Source: an uncultured Flavobacteriales bacterium | GTDB lineage: Bacteria > Bacteroidota > Bacteroidia > Flavobacteriales_E > Vicingaceae | DNA: 64,000 nucleotides | Assembly: GCA_905479915.1 (NCBI GenBank) | Contig: CAJQOH010000014.1 | Location: forward strand, 62,001-126,000 | Direction of reading: 5' to 3' | In this document: piece after piece, positions 10,201 through 19,082 of the stretch | How positions within the stretch are numbered: the first letter of the stretch is position 1 | Layout of the letters: every line of letters starts with the position of its first letter | Program-made: the position numbers and the translations under genes | The notes under the pieces: model-generated | The model's input: the letters and a program-made list of their open reading frames with translations, nothing else | The model's database searches: none | Told to the model about the DNA's origin: nothing

Positions 10201-13200
10201 AGACGGTTTAGGAAGAACAGTAAGTTGGAATTTAAATGTAAGTAATAACACATCAAATTCAAGTGCAGCTAACTCTTGGTTACATTTTAAAAACCCGTCA
10301 GGAGATATGGAGTTGTTACATGTTATTGATGATAGCAATGGAGATACGCTTCAGTTAACAAGTGATTACTTTGCAATAGGAACAATTAACACCAATAGCA
10401 CAAAGTCTTACACTGTTGTGGGAAGTTATTCAGCATGTGCACCAGACTATTTGGTGGCTTATGCAGGTTATGAGTGTTCTGGTTACCCTTTAGATTTTGC
10501 TCACTTTTATTGTTCTTACTCAACATTTGCACTAAATGTTGAACCAAAAAATGCAGAGCCACAAGTTACTATTACTGGTACTACAATTGGAAACGAGTGT
10601 AGTAACCTGATTGAGGTTACCATAGAAGTAGCAAGTGTAAAGTTTGCTCATTTAGACAGCATTGAAGTAGATATAACTGCAATTGGCAATTCAATGACTT
10701 TTGTAAATGGTTCAGGACAATTAAAATACCCATTATCAGGAGCCTTTTTTACCATTGTGGATCCCTTATCTACGCCAATTGGAAACACGTATCAACTAAT
10801 GAATATAAACGCAAGTTTAAATGAAAATGGACTTCCAGGGGTATTGGATTTGAACAATAATAGATTTCAACTGAAAGTTCAAATGAATATTGAAAACAAC
10901 TTTGAGTCAGGTCATTATGTTAAGTTTTCCATAAGATCTAAAGAGGTGTGTGGTACATTATTGCCAGTTATTAATTTAGCATATGACCCATCAGTACAAT
11001 TTAATGAAAATACATTGGCAGGTCTTTCTAATGATGCCTCAGATTCATGGGGAATTGCATGGGGAGATTATGATAATGATGGATTTGATGATCTCTATGT
11101 AGCAGAATATGGTGTAAATTCTGGAAGCTTTTTATACCACAATAATGGAGACGGAAGTTTCACTAAAGAAACATCAGGTATTATCGTTACAGATGGGGGT
11201 AGTTCTATTGCAGGTACTTGGGGAGATTACAACAATGATGGACACTTAGATTTATTTGTAGCCAATAACACTGGTGCAATGAATGCACTATATAAAAATA
11301 CTGGTGGTGGAAACTTCGTAAAGATAACAACTGGTGATGTTGCAAATTATAGCGGTTACTGCCATGGAGCAAGCTGGGTAGACTATAACAATGACGGGTA
11401 TTTAGACTTGTTTGTTACCGATTATATGGAAACTAGATTTAACTTGCTTTACAAAAATAATGGAGATGAAACATTTACTTCTATTAGTAATTCAGCGTTA
11501 ACACAAGAGGCTAAACGATCTATTGGAGCTACTTGGGCAGACTATGACAATGATGGAGATATGGATGTTTTTGTTCCAGCAACAAATGGAGAAAGTAATT
11601 CGTTGTACCGTAACGATGGAGCAGATGTGTTTACTAAAATGACAGCTGTAGGCATTCTTTCTGACAATTCTAATTCAGTAGGATGTAGTTGGGGAGATTT
11701 TGACAATGATAATGACTTAGACTTGTTTGTAACAAATACAAGTGGGCAAGACAATTTCTTTTACATCAACAATGGAAACGGTACATTTAGTCAAAACACA
11801 ACAGGTATAATCACTAATGACGGTGGACATTCAAGCAGTAGTAATTGGGTAGATTTTGACAATGATGGAGATGTAGATTTATATGTGTGCAACGATCAAT
11901 CTGATCAGAACACAATGTATATCAATAATGGTAACGGAACATTTTCTAAGCCAGAATCACCGCTTTCAGAAGATTTAGGAAACTCTTATTCTCAAGCATG
12001 GAGTGATTTTGATAATGATGGAGATTTAGATGTGCTTGTTGGTAACCATTCAAATGAAACAAATGTGTTTTTTGAGAACAGCAGAGCAAATTGTAACAGT
12101 TGGTTGTGCTTAAAACTTACAGGTGTAAATGCAAACAGAAGTGCTATAGGAGCTCGCATAAGCGTTAAAGCAAATATTTATGGAGTAGATGTATGGCAAC
12201 TAAAAGAAATATCAGCACAAACTGGAGGAGGAGCTGGAAGTCAAAATTCATTAAAAACATTATTTGGATTAGGCAATGCAGCAGTTGTAGACTCAGTGAT
12301 CATTCAATGGCCATCAGGTTATAGACAAGAGCTTACCAATCAAAACATCAATGATTGTATTGATCTAGTTGAGGGTGATGGTGTTCAGGTTTGTGGAATT
12401 GTGTTCAATGATATTAATGAAAACTGTATTCAAGAAGCAGGAGAACTTGGAATACCAGGGGTTTTAGTTAAAGTTGAACCAGGAAATCGAAATTTGACAA
12501 CAGATGCTAACGGAAGTTACCAGTTCTTTTTAGAAGAAGGAACGTATAAGGTATCTCAAGAATCTACACCAAATTGGACACTTAATTGCAACACTAGCGG
12601 ATATGATTTATCTATTGAAGCTGGACAAACTTACTGCGGTAATGACTTTGGAAATACTACATCATGTCTTGACCCTAACTTAAATGTAACTTTAGGTACA
12701 ACAGCGTTAAGAAAAGGATTCCAAAACACATACTCTGTAGTATTGGGTAATAGTGGAGCTTATGCAGCATACGATGTTAATTTAACAATTGAATTTCATG
12801 AGGATATTGTTCCATTAAGCGCATCATTACCTTGGACCAGTGTTGTTCAAAATGACACAACATCTACTTACACTTGGGTAATAGATACTTTACAAGCAAT
12901 GACTTACAATGATATTTCTATTATTGATTCAATAAGTGTTGCTACCACAATAGGAAAAGAATTAACCGTATTAGCAACAATTACTGATGGCGGTAGCGAT
13001 TGTGATGTTCTTGACAATTCTGTAACAGATATCAATCCTGTAGTTGGAGCAGTAGATCCTAATGACTTAACGGTATACCCTGTTGGAGATGGTTACCAAG
13101 GTTATATAGAAAAAACACAAGAATTAAGGTATAAAATCCGTTTCCAGAATGTAGGAACATACTTTGCTCAGAACGTTAAAATTACCAATACACTTCCTGA

Positions 13201-13750
13201 TGAATTAGATGTAAACACGATAAACGATGTATTGTCAAGTCATGATTATGTACTTTCTAGAGACGGACAAGCTATTCAGTTTATGTATACAAATATTTAC
13301 CTGCCAGATAGTAGTGAGAATCAAGAGGCTAGTAACGGGTTTGTTGAATTTAAGATTAGTCCTAAATCCAATATTCAAAATGGAGATATTATTCCTAACA
13401 AAGCAGATATCATTTTTGACTTTGAAGACCCTCTTGCAACTAACAGGGTTCAGAATACAGTTAAATATAGTAAGGATGGTGTAATGAATAAATTAATCAT
13501 ACATCCAAATCCTGTACAAGACTTTACAACTTTAGTTTTAGAATTAGGTAAAGAAAAATACTTAAATTATGAGTTGATTAATAAAGTAGAAGTATATGAT
13601 ATAGTAGGTAAACGAATTGAATCTATTGACTACACATTAGGTGACCAAAGCATAATGTTGGATTGTAGCTATGTAGATAATGGAACTTATATAGTAAAAG
13701 TGTTTAATCAAGATGGTGAACAGTTTTCTGGAAAGCTAATAAAGGAATAA
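7226..13750 (+). CDS. Giant T9SS-exported surface protein with seven Ca-binding FG-GAP/VCBS repeats and an ASPIC/UnbV domain
   Basis: The 2174-residue protein starts with a signal peptide (MRNFTLTLILILSTLIGK). Residues about 25-1270 are Ser/Thr/Asn-rich beta modules of DUF11/conserved-repeat type. About 1275-1600 holds seven repeats with a W-x-D-(Y/F)-(D/N)-N-D-G-x-x-D-(L/V) core, as in calcium-binding FG-GAP/VCBS propellers. About 1620-1720 matches ASPIC/UnbV (IGARISV, IQWPSGYRQ). About 1720-1810 is a Cna-B/SdrD-like domain with GIVFNDINENCIQEAG. About 1950-2090 is the conserved beta domain often found just before sorting tails (KYKIRFQNVGT-like, DIIFDFEDPLATN). The last 80 residues form a type A T9SS sorting domain starting IIHPNPV. 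It probably acts as a cell-surface or released adhesin; ligand unknown. It is monocistronic. Confidence 0.9.
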   Translation: MRNFTLTLILILSTLIGKTQNLVNLSSTVIPEIIVCGDSENFQIKLKNDSSSTLSGISFTVQLPTGIAYVQGSVSEQSNYNVQEQNVSNNNALVFSANSLLGSDSIVFDIVTIANISAIAYQQAGNVFRNDVSVSYSSNQISHQSNAYNVLYAALSIINVSPTSQSVITGAAVSRNITIVNAGNGRLSEFKLTDLRNNTGVDLISSNLGTLNATLDTITLSASDFATIGNNDGYFNTNESITITQNLVASGCAANTVTSTIKTNWGCDGANRTSNNSYAHVSINLKNPNLSISSNESLSSCFASQNSAQEIVLKNNGQGYATNLSIDIYKSSGGSYDQDLFSAIDATSVTYQVGTGGTPVSAVVSAYTTRNDGVYSCLGNSPVGRVVVDLPIDIAPGQTVIIKWNSYHCCISECNNEKLMGWKYKVDYEDMCANNNYSSTKTGEGTTDLNMTIFTETPIDIDAGETLPFAYTISSHDNNLPVGTGANYEVVATLPLGLNWAGGANDFVWTSSPTNWTPSSVTFNSATRELVGVFLAPEPFNIQKSEIVVNLTGDCVGATSGYKTISLDINYVPDASCTSCKVPMVCNETTSTNLHCPIANCEGFNFLSFSAERINYGNPDNDANGLTDSNGALDFNKIKTNRVMVGDTLQTVYKVFVDTGANNNYFVNFFVEADIDFGQNLTVLDGSIQIYDDATAAYYTCTNFTTATVDGANDQRKFRYSFLPQYQCNTLPDAPLSNQFYFTHGDSIEFVVNYKVTGNIGGNVEEVTINNDLFTSALAAPWGADAAQLSGDKWGCDDYDGRFTLIGYYFTNSWASNYTVKSCARTVQQNFWFSIGDCCDNYGGGNLFPYEYRNWAHIKEVRVSIPTDYEVVQVYFRQRRTRTTNSTSTQTVNNIIPYHNSGGNMFFDLEQYYKAFGGSLEYSDDGFHGTVYLELAPTCDVVINTYEDINWEFQFAQTDYLGGGNSSWYTSNPDRIRYNPTNLVLSSNNPIVDGLGRTVSWNLNVSNNTSNSSAANSWLHFKNPSGDMELLHVIDDSNGDTLQLTSDYFAIGTINTNSTKSYTVVGSYSACAPDYLVAYAGYECSGYPLDFAHFYCSYSTFALNVEPKNAEPQVTITGTTIGNECSNLIEVTIEVASVKFAHLDSIEVDITAIGNSMTFVNGSGQLKYPLSGAFFTIVDPLSTPIGNTYQLMNINASLNENGLPGVLDLNNNRFQLKVQMNIENNFESGHYVKFSIRSKEVCGTLLPVINLAYDPSVQFNENTLAGLSNDASDSWGIAWGDYDNDGFDDLYVAEYGVNSGSFLYHNNGDGSFTKETSGIIVTDGGSSIAGTWGDYNNDGHLDLFVANNTGAMNALYKNTGGGNFVKITTGDVANYSGYCHGASWVDYNNDGYLDLFVTDYMETRFNLLYKNNGDETFTSISNSALTQEAKRSIGATWADYDNDGDMDVFVPATNGESNSLYRNDGADVFTKMTAVGILSDNSNSVGCSWGDFDNDNDLDLFVTNTSGQDNFFYINNGNGTFSQNTTGIITNDGGHSSSSNWVDFDNDGDVDLYVCNDQSDQNTMYINNGNGTFSKPESPLSEDLGNSYSQAWSDFDNDGDLDVLVGNHSNETNVFFENSRANCNSWLCLKLTGVNANRSAIGARISVKANIYGVDVWQLKEISAQTGGGAGSQNSLKTLFGLGNAAVVDSVIIQWPSGYRQELTNQNINDCIDLVEGDGVQVCGIVFNDINENCIQEAGELGIPGVLVKVEPGNRNLTTDANGSYQFFLEEGTYKVSQESTPNWTLNCNTSGYDLSIEAGQTYCGNDFGNTTSCLDPNLNVTLGTTALRKGFQNTYSVVLGNSGAYAAYDVNLTIEFHEDIVPLSASLPWTSVVQNDTTSTYTWVIDTLQAMTYNDISIIDSISVATTIGKELTVLATITDGGSDCDVLDNSVTDINPVVGAVDPNDLTVYPVGDGYQGYIEKTQELRYKIRFQNVGTYFAQNVKITNTLPDELDVNTINDVLSSHDYVLSRDGQAIQFMYTNIYLPDSSENQEASNGFVEFKISPKSNIQNGDIIPNKADIIFDFEDPLATNRVQNTVKYSKDGVMNKLIIHPNPVQDFTTLVLELGKEKYLNYELINKVEVYDIVGKRIESIDYTLGDQSIMLDCSYVDNGTYIVKVFNQDGEQFSGKLIKE

Positions 13751-13810
13751 AACTTTCCCGTATTGGGAAATATAATTCCGAAAAGAGAAATGGTTTAAGT
13801 TTGGTTGTTA

Positions 13811-13848
13811 AAGCAGAAATACATAACTAGTTGTATTTCTGCTTTTTA
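13811..13848 (+). terminator. Rho-independent terminator after the surface protein gene
   Basis: A 12-bp stem (AGCAGAAATACA at 13812-13823 with its complement at 13832-13843) and an 8-nt loop are followed by TTTTT. It ends the surface-protein transcript and isolates it from the polysaccharide operon. Confidence 0.85.
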
Positions 13849-13911
13849 CGTTTAAAACCACAGTCTGGCACATTATTGCATTAGTAATTGGTAAATCAAA
13901 AAGCCAGAACC

Positions 13912-16566
13912 ATGAAAAATTCTATACTATTAAGCGACTTATTGTTATTAACAAAACTATATGCACCTAAAAATGTTGCATTATTTGTTTTCGATCCTTT
14001 TGAAAGATTAACTATCGATGTTGATTTCCCATTAACAAAAGTGAATGAAAATTCATTTAAACTACTAGTAAACTTAGCTGATGAGATTATTTGCTACAAA
14101 GGAATGCAATTGTCAGAATTTGATCTAATTGTTGACTTTGGAAAAAGCAATATGCCTTCAGTTTTTTGTAAAAAAGAATTAAGCTACATCAACAGTCCAG
14201 AAAAAGGAATGCGTTGGGTATATGGAAACAAAAATAAGCAAGCCTCATTTTTAAACTTTTACAATACAGCAACAACAAGAGCAAAGGTGATTGCTAAATC
14301 TATAAAACTTGCATTTAGATTAGGCTTACAAAATTTAGTTCGCTCAGGAAGCTTTACAATTTATCATCAAAAAGAATTAAACATTTCTCCACTTATAAAT
14401 CAAATTAGACATACTGACTATTCTTTATTTATGGGAACACCTGGTCCAGACAGAACACTTTTACTAGAATTGAATAGTGAAGGAGAAACTACGCATTTCA
14501 TTAAAATACCTGCCAACAAAAAAAGTGCGATGGCCATTGTTAAAGAAGAGGTTAATATCCGTTTACTGAACAGTAAAAAATTCAAAACATTTAACACACC
14601 CAAAATCGCTTACAATAAATTTAAAGATGTTTTAATTATTAAGAATATCAGACCAAAAAATGCGAGTAGATCTAACACTATGTTACATTCTCACTTTATT
14701 GCTTTAAGCGAGGTGGCAAGGGAGACAACGCAGTTTTACCACTTAAAGAGTACAAATTATTGGGAAGTAGTAATGAATAATTTATCACAATTAAAAAAAG
14801 TTGGAAAGTATGCGAAGGTTGTAGGTCAAATAAATCAATTGAAAGATGAACTTAATGGAGTTAGAAGTGTTTATACATCATTGTCACATGGAGATTTTAC
14901 ACCTTGGAATATTTATGTTGGAAATGAAAAAATACACATTTATGATTTAGAACAAAGTAGTAATCAGATCCCATTATTAAACGATCTATTTCACTTTCAC
15001 TTTCAGTCTGGAATACTTTCTAAAAGAATACCAGTAAGTAAAATAAAAGAAAACATTAAAGAGGCCTGTAGCAATAAACAAATTGCTGAAATCATTAAAA
15101 CCTTTAAAATTGATATTGAACTTTATTTTAAACTATATCTATTAAAAGCAGCAGCAGTTAATGTAAAAGCATACCAACAACAAAGCAAGTTAAGTCTTCA
15201 ACATCAATGGTTACTTAGTGCATATGAAGAAATGTTATCAGAAATGTGTGCTTATAAAAATGAAAAGAAACACAGAAGTCTATTTGTAGAAGAGTTTAAC
15301 AATGAATTGAGTAGAACAGCTCATGCTTATTTAAAGTTCTCTGAAGGAAGTTTGGAAAACCTAAAAATGAGTTCAGATTTAGATATTCTAGTGCTAAAAG
15401 AAGATCTACCAAAAATGATTAGGTTTTGTAAATACCACTCAAATGTAAAGAGGGTTAAAGTATATACTAAATCGTTTATGACCACAGCTGAACTTTACTT
15501 TAACGACAACACATTCTTAAGTTTAGATTTGATACATCAGTTTAAGCGCAAAGATATACAGTTGTTTGATGCAAGGCCATTACTGGTTTCAGCTATGCCT
15601 AATTCAAGTGGAATAATGGTGCCAGATATAAAGTATGATTTTGAATATTGCCTATTGTTTTACACATTAAACGGGGCATCAATCCCTAAAAAATATCAAG
15701 GTCATTATAAAACGCTAAATCAAACTCAAAACAACAAGGTGTTCAATTACATTGATAAAAAGTATCAATTAAAAATAAATAACAACAATGAATTATTTGC
15801 ATTCAACCCTTATTTGAGACTTAGAATTTTATCCAAGGTAGAAGGTTTAAATCTAAACAGTAAATTAAGCAAGCTTAAGAATAAAGTCAACTATGCATTG
15901 GATACTTTGAATGATATGATATATCGAAGAGGAGTTGTTATCACATTTAGTGGGGTAGATGGTGCAGGAAAAACAACCATTATTGGTAAAGTAAAAAATA
16001 GGTTAGAATCTAAATATAGAAAAGAGGTTGTTTTATTAAGACACAGACCAGGTATATTGCCAATACTAAGTGCTATAAAGCATGGTAAAGAAGCTGCGGA
16101 ACAAATAGCATCCGTTACCATGCCTAGAAAAGGCAAAAACAATAGCACAATGTCAAGCCTGGTGCGTTTTGGTTACTATTTTGCAGACTATGTAATAGGA
16201 CAGATTTACGTATATTTTAAGTATGTGCTACGAGGCAAGATAGTATTATACGATCGTTATTATTTTGATTTTATCAATGATGCTAAACGTTCTAATATAC
16301 AATTGAATAGAAGTTTCTTAAAAGCCCTATACAGGTTTGTATTTAAGCCAAAAATGAATTTCTTTTTATATGCTGATGCTGAAACCATTTTAGCTCGAAA
16401 AAAAGAAATGATTGCACCAGAAATTGATCAACTAACAATTCTTTATAAAAACCTGTTTGGACAAATGAACAGGCAGTATAAAAGCAGTCATTATACCATT
16501 ATTGAGAATAAAGAATTAGATGTAACCCTTAATACAATTATGAACACTTATGCAAAACTAGCATAA
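13912..16566 (+). CDS. Three-domain fusion: APH-like kinase, minimal nucleotidyltransferase-like, thymidylate-kinase-like P-loop
   Basis: I start at the ATG at 13912 (MKNSILLSDL, 884 aa); an upstream in-frame start at 13888 is possible. The N-terminal half has an aminoglycoside-phosphotransferase-like catalytic loop, HGDFTPWN near residue 325, followed by YDLEQ as the DFG equivalent. Around 480-490 the pattern G-S-x8-SDLDILVL resembles the G-S...D-x-D core of minimal nucleotidyltransferases. The last 210 residues contain GVDGAGKTT near 680 and a DRYYFDF motif, as in thymidylate-kinase-like P-loop kinases. Proteins with such parts occur in capsule and exopolysaccharide loci, but the substrate is unknown. 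It is the first gene of a five-gene plus-strand operon (next start 19 bp away). Confidence 0.8.
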   Translation: MKNSILLSDLLLLTKLYAPKNVALFVFDPFERLTIDVDFPLTKVNENSFKLLVNLADEIICYKGMQLSEFDLIVDFGKSNMPSVFCKKELSYINSPEKGMRWVYGNKNKQASFLNFYNTATTRAKVIAKSIKLAFRLGLQNLVRSGSFTIYHQKELNISPLINQIRHTDYSLFMGTPGPDRTLLLELNSEGETTHFIKIPANKKSAMAIVKEEVNIRLLNSKKFKTFNTPKIAYNKFKDVLIIKNIRPKNASRSNTMLHSHFIALSEVARETTQFYHLKSTNYWEVVMNNLSQLKKVGKYAKVVGQINQLKDELNGVRSVYTSLSHGDFTPWNIYVGNEKIHIYDLEQSSNQIPLLNDLFHFHFQSGILSKRIPVSKIKENIKEACSNKQIAEIIKTFKIDIELYFKLYLLKAAAVNVKAYQQQSKLSLQHQWLLSAYEEMLSEMCAYKNEKKHRSLFVEEFNNELSRTAHAYLKFSEGSLENLKMSSDLDILVLKEDLPKMIRFCKYHSNVKRVKVYTKSFMTTAELYFNDNTFLSLDLIHQFKRKDIQLFDARPLLVSAMPNSSGIMVPDIKYDFEYCLLFYTLNGASIPKKYQGHYKTLNQTQNNKVFNYIDKKYQLKINNNNELFAFNPYLRLRILSKVEGLNLNSKLSKLKNKVNYALDTLNDMIYRRGVVITFSGVDGAGKTTIIGKVKNRLESKYRKEVVLLRHRPGILPILSAIKHGKEAAEQIASVTMPRKGKNNSTMSSLVRFGYYFADYVIGQIYVYFKYVLRGKIVLYDRYYFDFINDAKRSNIQLNRSFLKALYRFVFKPKMNFFLYADAETILARKKEMIAPEIDQLTILYKNLFGQMNRQYKSSHYTIIENKELDVTLNTIMNTYAKLA

Positions 16567-16585
16567 CCTTAAAATCCCTAAAATT

Positions 16586-18952
16586 ATGAAACAGACCATA
16601 TTGATAACGGCCTATGCAGTAAACCCATATAAAGGTTCTGAAGATGGAACAGGATGGAACATCTCAAGAGAAATTGCAAAAGATTATAAAACAATAATAA
16701 TCACTAGAAAAAACAATCGACCAGAAATTGAAAGATACATGGCAGAACACCAAGATCCCATTCATGAAAACATGAATTTTAAATACCATGATCTACCTAG
16801 CTGGGCCATGTTTTGGAAAAAGAAAATCGGACCTAGAGGATATGTCTTATATTTTTATTTGTGGCAGTTATTAATGCCATTGTTTATACTAAGAAATAAG
16901 TTGAGATTTGATTTGTGTCATGCATTGAATTTTCACAGTGATAGCACCCCTCATTTTTTATGGGTATTTGGCAAACCAACAATTTGGGGGCCTATAGGCC
17001 ATCATCCTAAAATGCCGTTAGCCTATATTAAACATTACGGTAGTAAGGTAGTGAATACAGATAGAAAATATGCTTTAGTAAAATGGATGATGAGAAACTT
17101 AGATCCTTTTTTCTATTTGGCAAAATGGAAAACAGATAAAATTATAGGTATCAATTCATCTGTTAAAGAAACATTAAGGTTAAAAGACGAAAAATGCACG
17201 GTAATTCCAGCTGTAGCAACAAACCGTCCAGTAGTGAAAGAAAAAGATAACAAGACTTTTAATATTTTATCTGTTGGAAGATTTACACCAATGAAGGCTT
17301 TTGACATTACCATTTTGTCATTCGCAACCTTGATAAAAGCCTTGCCTAAAAAAGAAAGGGAAAACGTTCGCCTAATATTAGTTGGTGCTGGCGAAAGTGA
17401 GGAGTATTTAAAGAAAATAATTGAACAACACCAAATAAATCCTTTTGTTGATATTGTTTCTTGGGTAGATCGAAAAGAAATGGATGCGATATATAATAAT
17501 GCAGATGTATTTCTTTTCCCCTCACATGAGGGAGCTGGAATGGTTGTTCCAGAAGCAATGAGTTATGGGCTTCCGGTAATTTGCTTAGACAATGTAGGTC
17601 CAGGAGAGTTGGTAAAAGATGCGGGAATAAGAATCCCTTACTCAAACTATAATAAAACCATTCACCACATTGCTATTGAACTTTATGAGCTTTATTCAAA
17701 TACAGCAAAAAGAAAAGAGCTTTCAGGCAAAGCCATTAATACTTTTGAAATGAACTATACTTGGGAAAGTAAAGGTTTTAAGGTGAGATCAATGATAGGA
17801 GAGTTGCTGGTTAAAAAATCTAGCATAGCAGTTTTTCATCCTAGTGCAGAATTGTATGGGGCAGACCGGATTTTAGTAAATGCTTTAAAAGCAATTCCTA
17901 ATGAAATCAATAAAAAAGTCTACTTATTTAGAGGTGGACCACTTACAAATCTTATAGAATCTGAAGTAGAAAATGCAGAAGTTATCATCAGGCCAGATAT
18001 GCCAGTTATTTATCGTAAAATATTTACACCATTTGGGGTCGTAAAGTTTTCAATTGAATGGTTTAAGTTTTTATTTTTCTTAAGAAATGAAAACAAAATA
18101 AATCATTTTACATCAGGTTATGTAAATACTCTGTCGTGTTCATTTATTTTACCATTATTATCAATGCTTGGGGTAAAACGTTTTGTGCATGTGCATGAAA
18201 TTATAGACAACCCTAAACTTATAGGTGCATTAACGGCATGGATAGCTCAATTATTTTCCAATAAAATAGTATGTGTTTCTAATGCTGTGCTGATAGGTTT
18301 AAAAAGGTATGTAAAACACATCGACTTAAAAGGAGTTGTAATACACAACGGAATAAGTGCCGTAGAGGTTGATCAGAAAAAGAAATCTTCTACCATTAAT
18401 TTCTATTTGTTTGGACGAATTAAACCTGAAAAAGGACAATGGTTTTTAATTGAAGCATTGGCAAAAATTGCTAAAGAAAAACTTAAAAACACCAAATTTA
18501 TATTGATGGGAGGGGTAGTTGATGGTCAAGAAGAAGTATTGATAGAATTGGAAGAAAAGATTAGCCTTTATGGATTAGAAAACAATGTAGAGATAAGAGA
18601 CTTTGCTCCAAATATTGCTGATGCGATGAGCAATGCAGATGTTTGTTTAATACCATCTTTAATGAAAGACCCTTTCCCAACTACAGTTTTAGAAGCTATG
18701 TCTGCTGCGAAACCTGTAATAACAACTAATCATGGAGGTGCAAAAGAAGCGGTACTAGATCAAGAAACAGGTTTTTTAGTAAACCCAAATAACACAGACG
18801 AGTTGGCCAGCTCTATTGTAAACTTAATAGATCGTAAAAAGGAATTGCCACGTTTAGGTGCTAGAGCAAAGTTGCGTTACCAGAAATTATTTACCACCAA
18901 GCGCTTTAATACAAAATGGATGAATTTTAATCTAACTCATCAGCTTATTTAA
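16586..18952 (+). CDS. Double GT4-family glycosyltransferase (two fused GT-B enzymes)
   Basis: Residues 1-405 and 411-788 are each a complete glycosyltransferase group 1 unit. The first has an N-terminal SEDGTGWN loop and the donor-site region LFPSHEGAGMVVPEAMSYG with the E-x7-E pattern. The second begins SSIAVFHPSAELYGADR and ends with LIPSLMKDPFPTTVLEAMSA and a second E-x7-E type site. Single GT4 enzymes are about 350-420 residues, so this is a fusion that probably adds two successive sugars to a polysaccharide repeat unit on the cytoplasmic face. Sugar specificity cannot be read from the sequence. It sits 19 bp after the kinase fusion. Confidence 0.85.
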   Translation: MKQTILITAYAVNPYKGSEDGTGWNISREIAKDYKTIIITRKNNRPEIERYMAEHQDPIHENMNFKYHDLPSWAMFWKKKIGPRGYVLYFYLWQLLMPLFILRNKLRFDLCHALNFHSDSTPHFLWVFGKPTIWGPIGHHPKMPLAYIKHYGSKVVNTDRKYALVKWMMRNLDPFFYLAKWKTDKIIGINSSVKETLRLKDEKCTVIPAVATNRPVVKEKDNKTFNILSVGRFTPMKAFDITILSFATLIKALPKKERENVRLILVGAGESEEYLKKIIEQHQINPFVDIVSWVDRKEMDAIYNNADVFLFPSHEGAGMVVPEAMSYGLPVICLDNVGPGELVKDAGIRIPYSNYNKTIHHIAIELYELYSNTAKRKELSGKAINTFEMNYTWESKGFKVRSMIGELLVKKSSIAVFHPSAELYGADRILVNALKAIPNEINKKVYLFRGGPLTNLIESEVENAEVIIRPDMPVIYRKIFTPFGVVKFSIEWFKFLFFLRNENKINHFTSGYVNTLSCSFILPLLSMLGVKRFVHVHEIIDNPKLIGALTAWIAQLFSNKIVCVSNAVLIGLKRYVKHIDLKGVVIHNGISAVEVDQKKKSSTINFYLFGRIKPEKGQWFLIEALAKIAKEKLKNTKFILMGGVVDGQEEVLIELEEKISLYGLENNVEIRDFAPNIADAMSNADVCLIPSLMKDPFPTTVLEAMSAAKPVITTNHGGAKEAVLDQETGFLVNPNNTDELASSIVNLIDRKKELPRLGARAKLRYQKLFTTKRFNTKWMNFNLTHQLI

Positions 18953-19082
18953 TTCCCAGATTGAGAATGCAAGTATCTTTTTTGGAAAATATTTTTCTAT
19001 GATAAATTACAAATAGTTAAATTACAGTTAGTTATGAGTTCTGGCTTAACTTTTACAATATACCAATTAAAAGAAACGAATT

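Noticed and set aside
13866-13881. Sigma-54-like sequence TGGCAC-N4-TTGCA upstream of the polysaccharide operon
   Set aside because: The GG to GC distance is 9 bp instead of the required 10, and no enhancer or RpoN evidence is in the window.
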